64,000 nucleotides of DNA, from the NCBI GenBank assembly GCA_039545275.1, contig BCHS01000001.1, forward strand, positions 379,579 to 443,578, written 5' to 3'. Numbering within the stretch: position 1 is the stretch's first letter; the number at the start of each line of letters is the position of its first letter. The position numbers were made by a program, and so were the translations under genes. This DNA is from Pseudomicrostroma phylloplanum (lineage: Eukaryota; Basidiomycota; Exobasidiomycetes; Microstromatales). The notes under the pieces are model-generated. The model was not told the DNA's origin, ran no database searches, and was given only the letters and a program-made list of their open reading frames with translations. Shown here one piece after another: positions 11,111-23,137 of the stretch.

Positions 11111-14100
11111 ATGAAGCGCCCACCCGACGACGAGGGGATCACCGATCGCAGCAGGGAAGGAAGCAGAGCTAGCAGCAGTAGTAGTCGTAGCATCAACGTC
11201 GATGCCTGGCCTGCTTCTCGGTCCTCGCCGGAGCACACGGCCGGGGGAGCTCGGCGAGCTCCACCTGCTGCCACCCCCGCACCGGCAGCGGGTGCGGGTG
11301 TCTCTAGCAACAAGGTGTCTGTGAGTGTGCAGCCCCAGCAGACTGTATTGACCATACGCTGTAATCTCACCATAGCATCACCGTCCTCCTGTGCCATTCC
11401 CTGTTGGCCAGTGCCTACAATGCCGGTCCAGCAAGGTAAGCAATCGGAAAGAGTGGAGGTGATGCAGCGGCGTTAGTATACATAGCTCAAGACTCGTCTT
11501 GGGCGGCATCTCCTTGTTACTCCTTGTGTTCAGGTCAAGTGTCTTCCCGTAGCGCAAGCCGCACCCTCGACCTCCACACCAGATGCTGAGGAGCCTTCAA
11601 AATGCGCTCGCTGTGTACGACTAGGCACGGAGTGTGTATATGAGAAACATAAGCGAGGGAGGAAGCCTGAAGCAATGTGAGTACAGTACGGGCTTAGAAG
11701 CTCTTCGGTCGCTGCACTGGCTTTACTTGAGACGCTGATACTCTCAAGCTCTCTGCCGTCTAGAAAGTACAGCCGTCTGGAAAGACAGCTACAAGGCCTT
11801 CTCGCTGAGCTCCGTTCTGACAAACAGGATGAAACCTCAAGCACTCTTTCACAGGACAGCGATCGTCAGAGATTACGTGGTCTGACGTCGGATATCCTAA
11901 AAGAATGGGAGCAAGAGAGAGGCGTTGGCCCCAGCGCTCACGCAAGCTCCTCGAGACGTGAACCTCCCACAGCCAGCCCGAGCGGCCCGAGAGATTCGAC
12001 GTACACCTCATCACACCTTCCTCTGACTCTCCGAGGTGAAGACAATCTCCCAGACTCGGGTCTTCCTTCCCTCAGTAATCCACTGAAGCTCCTCGTTCAG
12101 GCATCCGAAGACCACGCAGGCGATATCGATGCACGCGACGATGAGGAAGCTGGAAGTAGCCATCACGCAAACCACAAGAGGGGTGACGATTCTCACCAGC
12201 GCATACGGCGACGACTTCATGCTCCACGGCGCGAGTCTTTGGCTCAACGGTCCTCCTTCCAAGGTTCGTCTTCCGTACCTCGTGGCTTGTACGACGCCGA
12301 CCACGACAATGCTCCGGAGCTAGACCCCATCTCTGTTGGGATACTCACCTTGAACCAAGCTCAGCATCTCTGGTCCGTGTTTCTCATCAGATTGAGTCAC
12401 CCTCTGATCCTTCTGGACCCCAAGCTGTACACGTTTGACTACGTGCGTCCTCGATCTGCGATGCTGCTTTGCGTAGCGGTAGGCCTCGCCGCCCGTTTTG
12501 TCCCGCCTTCACCCACCCTACCAACGCCCGCAATTGCCGAAGCACTTGAAAAGCACATTCTGTCGAAGATCATTCCTACGATCCTCCTGGACGGAAAGCG
12601 ATCGGTCCATATCATCAAAGCTTTCACCCTGCTTGCTGCATACAACGGCTGGGTGGCCCTAGGCGAAGACCGCAGCTTTTCATATGTATCTTGGGCATGG
12701 ACAATGTGCGTCGAGCTGGACCTGAACCGAAGGATGGTGAGCTTGCAAGCCGATCCTCAAGACGAGATGCTGCAGCGCAAATTGCGAGAGAGGGAGAGGA
12801 CCTACCTCCTCTGCTGGACCTACTCTTTCTCAATCGCACTCCACACAGGCCGTCGATGTTCCCTTTCCATCCACGATCCGATGATTGCCGCTGCCAAGGA
12901 GTGGCATCACTCACCTTTTGCTCTTCCGGAAGACGCTGGACTCGTCTCCAATGTACAGCTGCGTCAGCTCATCGCTCGCAACCTTGACTACTATACATGG
13001 CACGTCGCGCCGCTGATGCCCAAGGGTCCGGATCCGTCTACACGGCCTTCTTCCTCGGATGACACTCAGCCCGATCCAGCTTGCCGCCTGCTGTTGGACT
13101 TCCACGGACGATCGATCACAGAAGATCTCGATGCCTGGCATACTACTTGGGTTATGCCGACCTCACTAGGCCACCACCATCACGCAGACAGGATTGGCGA
13201 CGGCAGCGTTGAGCACCCCGACTCTGCGCACTCTTCCAAGCCCTTCCGCCTGCGTACGACTGCCTTCTACCACGCCTATGCATCCCTCATCTTACACTCA
13301 CTGCCGCTTCGGCACGGGTCGGGCAATGCAGCAGACGACCAAGACGAGTCGCTGAGGAGGTTCACCGAGCAGGCGCAGCACGCGGCTTTGAGCGTCATAG
13401 CCTTCTTTCTGCGCCTGGACCTGGAGTTGCTCACCACTTCACACAACTCCATCTTCCTCACTGCCGGATTTGCGGCAGTATATGCCCTACTGAGGGGCTC
13501 GCGCGATCAGGACAACGAAGCCCTACGGCGCGGCTCTGACAGTGGCGAGATCAAAAAGATAGAAGATATGATTGAGCAGGTCGTGGAGAGGATGGAAGAG
13601 GCAGGCAGGGTGACTGAGCACAGGCACAGCTTCGCTTCGCAACAAGCCGAGTTCCTGCGAAGGATCGTAAGGCTTCAAGGAATCAAGCGCCGCAGTCGAA
13701 CTGCGCCTAGGACGATTCAAGAGCAGATGGTGGACAGCGGCGCTCCATCGAGAGCCGGTATGACCGGCACTCACGCGGCTAGCATCGCTTCCTCCAACCA
13801 CGGTGCATCCCACGGTCGACAGGTCTACCCTACAAACAGCAACGGCGTTGCACCAGAGTCCGCTCCCGATGAAGCAGGGAACAGTCACTTCCATGGCAAT
13901 GGCGGGACCTCTACGCCTCGCTCCTATCAACCAAGCACTGCTTCGCATATGCCACAGCAAGCAGATTCGATGGCACAGCATGGCAACAGATACGCTCCAC
14001 ATGCGCAGCACTACAGCGACGGCAACAACAGCAGCAATGTCTTTGGTGGTGCTGACCTCGACTTCGACCTGGCACTAGGTCTGGATGTCACAGGCAACGA

Positions 14101-14441
14101 CAGCAATACTTCTGCTTCCGTGTCCAACGGCAATGCTGGCGCCGGTGGTGGAGGTCCTTACGCTTCCCTCGGGGGCAACGGCGGAGGCTTCGGGGGTAGG
14201 ACGATGGGTGGCTCGCCTGATGCCTTGATGGACACCCTGATGATGAACAACCCTATCGGACTGCACTTGAACTCATTGCTCGCGCCGGATCCTAATGACT
14301 GGGGTGAGTGTGTATAGCTTGAGAGAGGGCTAGAGTCTGAGCGGATAATGACTGACTTATGTCCTCTCCCCTCCTGCTCGGACAGCTGCACCGGATTGGT
14401 CCTTCTTCATGCCTCATGGCAACGAAGGATCGCGGAATTGA
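11111..14441 (+). CDS. Zn(II)2Cys6 transcription factor with fungal middle homology region
   Basis: Five exons (11111-11320, 11412-11435, 11534-11676, 11764-14303, 14386-14441) give 990 residues. The binuclear zinc cluster is split over three exons: SCLQCRSSK on a 24-base exon, VKC plus [11 protein letters not shown] on the next. Spacing is CX2CX6C, a loop of 20, CX2CX6C, longer than usual. A basic [10 protein letters not shown] linker and a leucine-rich dimerisation stretch ([13 protein letters not shown]) follow, then a helical regulatory region ([66 protein letters not shown]) like that of LEU3/PrtT-type regulators. The C-terminus is Gly/Asn/Ser-rich. It is a nuclear DNA-binding regulator with unknown targets. 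The final exon encodes [18 protein letters not shown]. Confidence 0.92.
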
Positions 14442-14648
14442 GCATACCCCGTCCCTTTGAGATATCAGACAAATGTGAGGCTACTGGCTGCGTGGTATTG
14501 AGTCCTGAACTTAGCGGACCGGCGATTCTCTTCGAATGTCCAAAATTTGTGTACATCTGCGCTAGTGACGTCTCTCTCGCCCAGGTGCCCTATTGCCGTC
14601 CAAACTGATACTTTGTGACGTGACCTCTCGTCTTTTACCGTCCCATCC
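14442..14648. other. Convergent intergenic gap
   Basis: 207 bases between the stop codons of the Zn2Cys6 regulator and the TCD gene; 3' UTRs and terminators of both must lie or overlap here. Nothing else seen. Confidence 0.5.
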
Positions 14649-17413
14649 TCATCTCAGTCTCGCGTACCACCTCTCCTCCTCCATTCTCCTCCTCCACACA
14701 TCCGCCGCCTCCTCACCCCAAACCTCCACGGGACTCCTGCCCCTCTTGAGCACCTCGCTCGCATGCCTCTTGCCCTCCTCCTTGGTCAAGAGCGCCACAT
14801 TGCCATAACCCAGGGGGAGGGTCGAGTCCCAACGGACCAAGAGGCCATTGTGCGAGGAGACGGTGGCGTGGGGAGGGACGACGGAGCGAGAGTGGAAGAC
14901 TTCGTGCACGAGGTAGAGGACGTCGTCTAGTAGGAAGGGACTGCCCCGGCCTACGCGTGTAGCGGCGGAGCTGCCTGCGACTGAGGAGGGGGGTTGGGGC
15001 TTGTTTGAGGGGCCGGAGCTGGAGGTGGACGAGGATGGATAGAGCCGCTCAAGGTTTTCGAGCTCTCGTTGAATCTAAGATGGCGGGACAAGAAGAAGAA
15101 TTAGCGTCAGAGGTCAGCTCGAAATTCGCGCATTTTCCTTTGCGCTCTGCGTTCACTCACCTTGTCAAACGCCTTCTTCCTCACACGACTCTCCATCGGC
15201 TGCATCAGCTCCACCCCGCCTACGCCTTTGCCCCCTGCGATATCGCAGATGATCCAGCTGGCGATGCTCAGACCAAAGATGGCCGGCAGGGGTCCCAGAA
15301 CGGGCAGCACCCTCACGCGCCATTCATTCCCATCCTCGAGGGCGCGGAGCATCTCAACTCCTCCCTCCTTCTGGAACTCGGCTTCGGGAAGGGGCAGGAG
15401 CTGAGCGGGAGGCTTCTCGGTGGAGAAGATGCAGGGGATGAGGTAGCGCGGGTTGGAGGGAGCGAGAGGTGAATCCGGGACGACGGTGGCCTGGAGGACT
15501 CGATTTGCCTCGTGAGCCTGCGCCTTCTCGTCCTCCTTCGCTCGCTTCTCCTGCTCCACTTGGCGTTCCTCCTGCTCAGCTTGGATCGCATCTTCGCTGG
15601 CCTTGTCTGGCACAGCGAGACTGGTAGCATTGGCTGCGATGCCTTGGCCCTGACCATCCGACTCTCCCGCCTCGACAGCCGGGATGTTCGCCTCCTCTTC
15701 TGCGCCCTCTTGCGGCGTCAGGCCAGGGAACCCGTCGCTTTGGTCCCTCCCGTCCTCCTCCATTGGGCTGGCAGACAGACTCTGCAAGCCAGAAGAAGCT
15801 CGATGCTGGTTCGCTGGGCGCAGCAGAAGAGGAGAGGAGAAGGCGCCGGGCCGTGAAGGCTCTGGCGTAGGGGATCGCAACGGCACGACCGTCTGGTCCA
15901 TCTCGGAAGAGTCGTCCACAGCCATTTCGGGCAGCTTCAGTGAGGGCGCAACGTCTCCCCTTTGTTCTCCATCTGCGACGCCATCTTGCGACTGATCGTC
16001 CAGCGTATACATCTCTTCTTCCTCCCTTGGCGTGCCCTCTGGTGTGAAGAAGGCGCCTGCGCCTGATCCGAAAGATGAGGAAGATGAAGCCCGGGACAGG
16101 CGCTTGTTTGAGAAGCTCCTTCTATCCGGAATCGAGATTGACGCTGGAACCGGAGTCGGCCTGAAGGGGATCTCACTCGGCTTGACGGGGGCCTTCGACT
16201 TCGCCTGCTGCGTCGTGTCCGTCGTTTGTGAAGCAGCGGTCTTCTTGTTGCCCTTTGTCTTCTTCTGCTTGGCCACACTGGTCCCACCCTGCTTGCCGTC
16301 TTTACCCTCCGAGGAAGGACCCGCTTGCTTGCTTTCATCGATCTTGGGGATCCCCCTCTCCCTCAGCCTTCTCCTCACACTCTTCGCCAGCGGGTCTTCC
16401 TCTGTCGCGCTCAAGTCTCCAATGCATATCCTCGTCGGGTCGCACTTGGCTCCTGCGCCCATACTGGAAAAGACCTTGATGTTGTTCTCGTGACAGTAGG
16501 CTAGAAGACCCACCTTGGTCGAGAGATTGTCAATGCAATCGATGACGTACGTCACTGGGATCTCCTTTGCGGCTCCACCAGAAGAGCTCGAAGCCGGGAG
16601 GCGGAAGGGCGAGAAGAGCCGAGGGGCATCGCTCTCATTGAAGACGTCCACCCAGGCCTGGATATGCACCCAAGGCGAGATGCCGGCAAAGTGTTCCTGA
16701 CAGATCGTCACCTTGGGCCTTCCTACATCCTCCAAGCAAGCCACAGCGTGCCTGTTGAGCGAGGACAGCGAGACTTGATCGAAGTCGATGAGTCTGACGT
16801 GGCCGATACCCGAGCGTATGAGGGAGAGGGCCACGTGCGATCCCACTCCTCCCAGTCCTACCACGACTACGAATGCATCCCGCAACTTGGCCATAGCTTC
16901 ATCTCCCAGGAAGGAGTAGTTGCGAGACAGCTGCTCGCGAATGAGCGAGTCGTCGTAAGTCGAAGGCAAAGGCTGCAGCGTCGGCTTGATGGAGTGACCT
17001 CCAGAGGTGTTGGACTGGTATGATGCTTGTCTCCGTAGTCGTGATCCGCGCAATCCTGCCACTGATGAACCAGACTTTCCAGGAGCCAGGTGGGTGAGAT
17101 GCTCCAAGTAGCGGGGGGTCCCCCCATCGATTGGTTCCTTTCCATCATCGAGGTCCTCGGCAGTCTGACGTGCGAGCAGCCTCTTCTCCGTATCACGATC
17201 ACGATGGGTAGCTTTGTCCACGCGCTTGGCCAAGTCACGTCGCCGTTGTAGTCTGACCGCAGCTTGATAGGAGAAGATGGAGGCGGCGGTGAGAGTGACG
17301 GATGCAAGGGAAGTGATGATCAGGCGACCTTGCTGAGTTGTTGGCAGTGTGAGGAGGGAGGAGGTCCATGATTGCGATGAAGAAGAAGGTGCGGAAGAGG
17401 ATGGGGCAGGCAT
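14649..17413 (-). CDS. TCD1: tRNA threonylcarbamoyladenosine dehydratase (TcdA/Tcd1-like)
   Basis: Two exons (17413-15161, 15074-14649) encode 892 residues. After a membrane segment near residue 30 (GRLIITSLASVTLTAASIFS) comes a ThiF/E1-like adenylating domain: YDDSLIREQLSRNYSFLGDEA, the nucleotide loop VVVVGLGGVGSHVALSLIRSG, DFDQVSLSSLNRHA, YVIDCIDNLSTKVGLLAYC, FSSMGAGAKCDPTRI, LAKSVRRRLRERGI. Yeast Tcd1/Tcd2 sit at the mitochondrial outer membrane and convert t6A37 to cyclic ct6A in ANN-decoding tRNAs; the family role is taken from those. A Ser/Glu-rich disordered insert of more than 250 residues separates the RERGIPKI block from the conserved RYLIPCIFSTEKP. The protein is about twice the yeast length. 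An in-frame upstream extension lacks support; the ATG at 17413 is preferred. Confidence 0.92.
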
Positions 17414-17761
17414 GGCGAGAAAAAGCCTGGGACGAGGACGACTACCTACAACGTGACAGCACTCGTGGCCCCGGTATACTCCCGTCTGCAAGAGGGAAAG
17501 GCTGCGGGTATCGAGAAGAAGAAGGGGACGAAGACGAAGTAGTGGACAAGGGAGGAAGGACGAGGACCAGAAGCGCTGCGTCCTTTTGATTGACTGGCGA
17601 CGGAAGTGGAGCCACATCCGAGACGGAAGGGCATGGCAGAAGGAAGGCCTAGAATTCTACCAGCCTACCATCTCGAAGCCAACAGATGAAGCACAATCCT
17701 ATACACATGACTATGACCCCTCAAGGGGATAGGTGAAGTATCTACACAGCTCCTTTGTACC
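17414..17761. promoter_or_regulatory. Promoter of the TCD gene and 3' end of MSC2
   Basis: Both flanking genes are on the minus strand, so this 348-base gap carries the MSC2 terminator (left) and the TCD promoter (right). No specific site recognised. Confidence 0.45.
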
Positions 17762-20563
17762 TCACCGGCTCTTCTTCGGTGTAGCGTACATCTGCGCCAT
17801 CGATGGTGTAAAGTCACCGGTCCCATGGCCCCCTGCACTGGCCGGCTCCGTACTGCTCCTCGCGCTGCTGCCGCTGACTGATCGCTGGAGATCCATTCCG
17901 GTCCCGGTGAGCCCAAGACTGCCCCCTCCCCCCCCGAAGGTCTCGTACGACTCTCCATAGTCGATGATGCTGCTAGCTCCGCTCCAACTCCTCTGGGGAG
18001 GCCGTGCGGATCCTGGCACGCCTAGACTCGAAGAGGCTGCGAAGCTCGACGGCGTTCCTGCGGGCTCAAATTGGATGCACAGACTCTCCAGACCCTGTAT
18101 GCGATGCTTGAGGAAAGCTTCGACTTGCTTGGCTAGCATCTCCGGCCGGACTGTTGGGTGCAGCGTCATGGACGGCGAGCCACTGCCATTGGCTGTGTCC
18201 TCCGAGAGTCTCGATGCCGACGTGTGATGCCGGAGATCGTGTTGTTTCTGTTGGGGAGAGTCATCTGGACCCTCTGCACACATGACCTGCAGATGTATCG
18301 ACCCAACGAGCGTCTCGCCATCCTTTGGCCAGAATCTAGGGTTGGAAAAGGAGGCTAGACCCTCTATCGAGTCCAGCTCCCTCAGCGCCTCGGCGATGCT
18401 CGTCTCTGTTCCAGCTGGTAGATCAAGGCACAGGATCTTGCCTGACTCCACGACCAGAGGGATCACAGAGATCGTGATCATGAAAGCGATGAAGAGCGAA
18501 GCTATCGGATCGAAGCCCGTCCAACCATAGTACTCTATGAGTAGTGTGGAGATGATGACTCCGACGGAACCTAGAGTGTCTGCCATGACGTGGAGGTAGA
18601 CTCCCATCATGTTGTGCGAGTGTCCGTGGTCATGATGCGAGTGATCGTGCCCGTGGCCGTGGCCGTGATCATGTCCATGAGAGTGTGAATGGCCATGATG
18701 GTGGTGCCCTCCCATAGCAAACATTCCAAAGAGGTTCACCGCCAGACCCATGCCACTGACGATGAGAAGCTGCGTCGTGTTGTGCATCTCGGGAGGCTCG
18801 ATGATCCTCTGCACGGCTTCAAATACGATGAAGACGCTGATGAGGATCAAGAAGATGCCGTTGGAGAAGCCACTGAGTGTTTCGACTCGGTTGTAACCGT
18901 AGGTATACACGTCATCGCGACCCCACGTGCCCATGATACTAGCAAAGAGACCCATACCAATGGCAGCGCAGTCGAAGAACATGTGAATAGCATCGCTGAT
19001 CAGGCCGAGAGAATTTGTCCACACTCCCCACATCAGCTGCACTCCCATGAAGGCCAGATTGAGGCAGAGAAATTGGAAAATCTTGCGCGAATCGTTGTTA
19101 GCCATAATTATCTGGACGGTCTTGCGGGCAGACAAGAGCAGGTCTTTCGAGGTTTTCGCTAGCTCAGCGAGCGCCGAGCCGTCGGATGGCTGGCGAGTAT
19201 GACTGACAGTCCGAACACCGCCAGAGGTTGTTTCTACTACGCTTGCATATGTCTGTTGCAAGTGGGGCGAAAAGTTGAGAATAGATCGTAGTCCCCAACC
19301 CACGCAAGTTGCAACGCCCCATACACCCCAGCCGACTCTCAGCCCGAAGCCGACAAAGCCTACGACGGCGCATGCGATGACAGCCATCGGCCAGCCCTGC
19401 TTTACACGAGCTTGCAGCGAGGCGTGCGGCTCCAGAGCAGTCGAGATGAGCGGCTCGAGGATCAGGAAAGATCCAGCGAGCAGGAAGTAAGCCGGAAGAT
19501 GAGAGGTCGCAGACGAGCCGAAAGCCGCGAAGGTAGGAGCCAGCGAGCTCAGAGGCGGAAGAGTTGGCAGACCAAAGATTGCTCCCAGTAGCGATGCCGG
19601 CGTCGTAACAGCTGCTACAATGAGCGCCGCAAGAACAGTAGCTCTCCGCCTCCCCCCGCTTTCCTTTGACGCAGCACCAGTGGCTCTCTCCCTCTCCAGC
19701 GTCAGATACGCATACACTAGCAGCCACAAGTGTCCCACGAGGATTCCGCTGGGCGAGAAGCTGGCTGCATCGAGGCCAGCTTGTGCAGCAGCCCGGGCAG
19801 CGCTGGTGGGAGAGCCGAGATCGCTAGGGCGAGTGTGCCTGAGCGAGGGCGGCAAGTCATCGTCGTAGTCATACTTGGATCCCATCATGCTCCTCCTGGA
19901 GTTCTGCGTAACGGAGCTGCTTCCACTCGGGCCCGAGCTCGATAGGCCGGTGACCAGGGTCCACAGGAAAGAGAGACAGAGCGCCATGAGGATGGTGTAG
20001 CCTCCGTAGCTCTTTGTCTTGACAGATCGCACCAAGTCCGAGGCCCATACCTCGCAGAACTGTGTGAAGATGATGACAGTCGTTGCTCCCAGATGTTCGA
20101 GAGCTAGAAGCCAGACGACGAGGTGGGCAAAATAGACTAACGCCAGCATGCCTAACCGTCTGGGTAACACCTTCATGTTGGGATCTGACCTCCGCAGTGA
20201 GGGAGCCCACTGCCACACACGGAACCAGAGGCCTTGGCCTAGCGATGCGAGCAAGAAGGCCACGGTGGCCACTGCCCAGGCTGAAGCCTGCCCATGATCT
20301 CCCGAGTCAGAGAGGAGGGGTTGACTGCCGCTGCCAAAGGTGGGGTGGGGTGTGTGGACCCCTTCGGAGTGAGGGACCAGTAGCCAGTGTCGAGCCAGAA
20401 GCGCCGACGAAGCGATCGTCGTCTTTGTGAGGATGAGGGCGAGAAGGAGATCTGTCGGTATCCGTGAGGACAGGGCGTTGCTCGTCTTTGGCGCGTTGAA
20501 GGTGATCTTGCCCCTTTGACGAGGATCAGGATAGGCAGACGTGCTGGCTGTGACGTCGTCCAT
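17762..20563 (-). CDS. MSC2: Cation diffusion facilitator zinc transporter, Msc2/ZnT5-like
   Basis: A single-exon gene of 933 residues. An N-terminal half with many hydrophobic segments (LLLALILTKTTIASSALLA, LVYFAHLVVWLLALEHLGATTVIIF) precedes the cation-efflux domain from about residue 489: KIFQFLCLNLAFMGVQLMWG, SLGLISDAIHMFFDCAAIGMG with the HxxxD metal site, and VYLHVMADTLGSVGVIIST with the second HxxxD. Between them is a His-rich cytosolic loop near residues 618-650 (HHHHGHSHSHGHDHGHGHGH and more). The long N-terminal extension is characteristic of yeast Msc2 and human ZnT5, which load zinc into the ER/early secretory pathway as heterodimers. The C-terminal 150 residues are Ser/Gly-rich. 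The first ATG is 20563; earlier in-frame codons include no ATG. Confidence 0.95.
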   Translation of the reverse strand: MDDVTASTSAYPDPRQRGKITFNAPKTSNALSSRIPTDLLLALILTKTTIASSALLARHWLLVPHSEGVHTPHPTFGSGSQPLLSDSGDHGQASAWAVATVAFLLASLGQGLWFRVWQWAPSLRRSDPNMKVLPRRLGMLALVYFAHLVVWLLALEHLGATTVIIFTQFCEVWASDLVRSVKTKSYGGYTILMALCLSFLWTLVTGLSSSGPSGSSSVTQNSRRSMMGSKYDYDDDLPPSLRHTRPSDLGSPTSAARAAAQAGLDAASFSPSGILVGHLWLLVYAYLTLERERATGAASKESGGRRRATVLAALIVAAVTTPASLLGAIFGLPTLPPLSSLAPTFAAFGSSATSHLPAYFLLAGSFLILEPLISTALEPHASLQARVKQGWPMAVIACAVVGFVGFGLRVGWGVWGVATCVGWGLRSILNFSPHLQQTYASVVETTSGGVRTVSHTRQPSDGSALAELAKTSKDLLLSARKTVQIIMANNDSRKIFQFLCLNLAFMGVQLMWGVWTNSLGLISDAIHMFFDCAAIGMGLFASIMGTWGRDDVYTYGYNRVETLSGFSNGIFLILISVFIVFEAVQRIIEPPEMHNTTQLLIVSGMGLAVNLFGMFAMGGHHHHGHSHSHGHDHGHGHGHDHSHHDHGHSHNMMGVYLHVMADTLGSVGVIISTLLIEYYGWTGFDPIASLFIAFMITISVIPLVVESGKILCLDLPAGTETSIAEALRELDSIEGLASFSNPRFWPKDGETLVGSIHLQVMCAEGPDDSPQQKQHDLRHHTSASRLSEDTANGSGSPSMTLHPTVRPEMLAKQVEAFLKHRIQGLESLCIQFEPAGTPSSFAASSSLGVPGSARPPQRSWSGASSIIDYGESYETFGGGGGSLGLTGTGMDLQRSVSGSSARSSTEPASAGGHGTGDFTPSMAQMYATPKKSR

Positions 20564-21224
20564 GGCCGGCAAGCTCGCTAAGGTGAGAGGCGCTTGTAGG
20601 GATCTTTGCAATACCTCACCATACACCCTCTTCTCCTCTCCGATGAGTTTGTGAAGTGGTCGATTAGGTCTACGAGGGCAACTGTGAAGGTGTCGAGGAT
20701 AGCGAGGGGTGGGTGGTGATGGATTTCTTTGTCCGCTGTTGGTCCCGCCTGCAGGAGGTGTGTGATTCTTCCGGCACGCGTCAGGCGTTCAAGGGCCCTC
20801 AATGAGCACATACGCGCACGACGCAGTGCTACTGGCATTTGCAACGAGGGAGGCTCAGCTCGACGTCAGTGATGCTCACAGAAATGGTGCATCTGTAACT
20901 CATGTATGTATGTGACATTGCTCTATCCTCATAGCAGCAGCCAGCCGGGTGTGCGTCCCCTTCTGCGACAAGCGGGAGATGGCCGAGGTGTCAGGTGCCG
21001 TCTCGTCTCGTCTACTCGGCGTCGGGCGGAGATGAGCGCGCCGTGGCCCGTCGCGAGGGAAATTGAATTTTTTCCCATTTGGCGGGGAGGGCGGGGAGTG
21101 GGAGCAAAGAGCAAAGGCAGGCGGCACCAACGAAGACTCCACCCAACGAACATCGTCCTATTCGTTCGCATCCCCTCCTTCCCTCGCTGCATACAGTGAC
21201 CACCATCGCCACCTACCCCTCGCC
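20564..21224. promoter_or_regulatory. Divergent promoter between MSC2 and ADE4
   Basis: A 661-base region between two start codons. An A+T block (GAAATTGAATTTTTTCCC near 21059-21076) stands out in otherwise GC-rich sequence about 150 bases before ADE4. No known site can be assigned. Confidence 0.5.
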
Positions 21225-23137
21225 ATGTGTGGTATCCTCGCCCTACTCCTCTCCTCGCAGTCGGCTTCTGCCGCACCGGAGATCAACGAAGCACTCTCCC
21301 TTCTGCAGCACCGAGGGCAGGATGCTGCAGGAATCGTCACCTGCGGGCCGGGAGGACGATTCTACCAGTGCAAAGCAAATGGAATGGTGAGGGACGTCTT
21401 CGACAGCAACTCCTTGGCAAGGCTCAGGGGAAGCATGGGAGTAGGACATGGTGAGTCATCGCGAAAGCCCTGATGCCTGAGCTGCTAGCAAGGCTCGCGT
21501 TCACCGGCTGGGGTCTGACCACTTCCCGTCGCCCTCCCTATATGCTAGTCCGCTACCCCACCGCTGGCTCCTCAAACCACGCAGAAGCTCAACCCTTCTA
21601 TGTTAACGCCCCCTACGGGATCGTCTTTGCACACAATGGCAATCTCATCAACACACATGAGCTCCGCTCGTTCTTGGATGCAGAAGCTCACAGGCACATC
21701 AATACCGACAGTGACTCGGAGCTCCTGCTCAACATCTTTGCCAACAACCTGCAGGCCACCGGCAAGTTCCGAATCAATGAAGAGGACATCTTCACCGCCA
21801 TTGCAGGCCTCATGAAGCAGGCAAAGGGTGGATACACCTGCGTAGCCATGCTGGCCGGTTTCGGTATCATCGCCTTCAGGGATCCCAACGGTATTCGTCC
21901 CCTGGGCATGTGCTCTCGTCCAGCTGTGGACCCGGAAGCCGGCAACAGCCGATCAGGTTCTGCTACGCCCACTGCCCACAACCGCGATTACTGCTTCACA
22001 TCGGAATCAGTCGTCTCGGATGCGCTAGGGTTCGAGGACTTCGAAGACGTAAGGCCAGGAGAGGCCATCATCATCACTCGTCACAAGGTCTCGCGTCGTA
22101 CTCTGGTCAAGCCCGAAGAATTCGTCTTTGCACCTGACATCTTCGAGTACGTCTACTTTGCTCGACCCGACTCGGTCATGGACGGCATCTCCGTCTACCG
22201 CTCCAGAATTGCCATGGGCGACCGACTGGCAGTCACTGTCAGGAAAACGCTGCGAGCGCGCATGGAGACAATTGATGTGGTGATTCCAGTGCCCGACACC
22301 TCTCGAGTTGCAGCATTGCAAGTAGCTCAGTCTCTTGGCGTGCCCTACAGAGAAGGTTTCGTCAAGAACCGCTATGTGGGACGAACCTTCATCATGCCGG
22401 GCCAGAGCGTGCGAAGGAAGAATGTGAGGAGGAAGCTGAACGCTATGGCCATGGAGTTCTCTGGGAGGAATGTCCTCATCGTCGACGACTCCATCGTTCG
22501 AGGAACCACATCTCGAGAGATCATCCAGATGGCCAGGGATGCCGGCGCCAAGAGGGTCATTATGGCCTCGTGCGCTCCCCCCATTCGTTACTCGAACGTC
22601 TACGGTATCGACATGCCGTCGAGGCACGAGCTGGTAGCCCACAACCGCACAGAAGAGGAAGTTGCCGCTCACATCCAAGCAGACGTGGTCATCTACCAGA
22701 CTCTGCCAGACCTGATCGAGGCAGTGCAGGAAGCCAACCCAGCCATTGCCCAGTTCGACTGCTCGGTCTTTGACGGCAAGTACGTTACGGGTGACGTGGA
22801 CGACAAGTACCTCACCGGACTCGAGACATTGAGGAGCGAGAATGCCAAACTGAAGGTCAAGAACACTACCATTCCGACAAGTGGCAGCGGAGCTCTCGTT
22901 GGCCCGCCCGGAGAGGGAGCCAGCGATCCAAAGATGGCGGCTCCTCCTGCTGACGAGGCCACCGTAGGAGCCTCAGCAGGGAAGCAGGAGAACGGCAACG
23001 GTCTCATCCTGCCTGGTGAGACAGGGGGTGTGAACGGAGCGAACCACGGAGAAGAAGAGGAAGAGACAAACATGTCGTGCCAGGGACCGATGAATGGCGC
23101 GGACGATCTGGGACTCTTCAACGGGTGGAGTCGTTGA
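21225..23137 (+). CDS. ADE4: Amidophosphoribosyltransferase (glutamine PRPP amidotransferase)
   Basis: Two exons (21225-21450, 21549-23137), 604 residues. Cys2 directly after Met1 (MCGILALLL) is the glutaminase nucleophile; after Met removal it becomes N-terminal. Class II glutaminase blocks follow (SLLQHRGQDAAGIVTC, VRYPTAGSSNHAEAQPF, IVFAHNGNLINTHELR). The phosphoribosyltransferase half has the PRPP loop NVLIVDDSIVRGTTSREI near residue 382. It catalyses the first committed step of de novo purine synthesis, PRPP plus glutamine to 5-phosphoribosylamine, in the cytosol. No extra propeptide is present before Cys2, unlike the bacterial B. subtilis type. The last 100 residues are a disordered Gly/Glu/Asn-rich tail beyond the yeast length (about 510). 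Confidence 0.98.
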
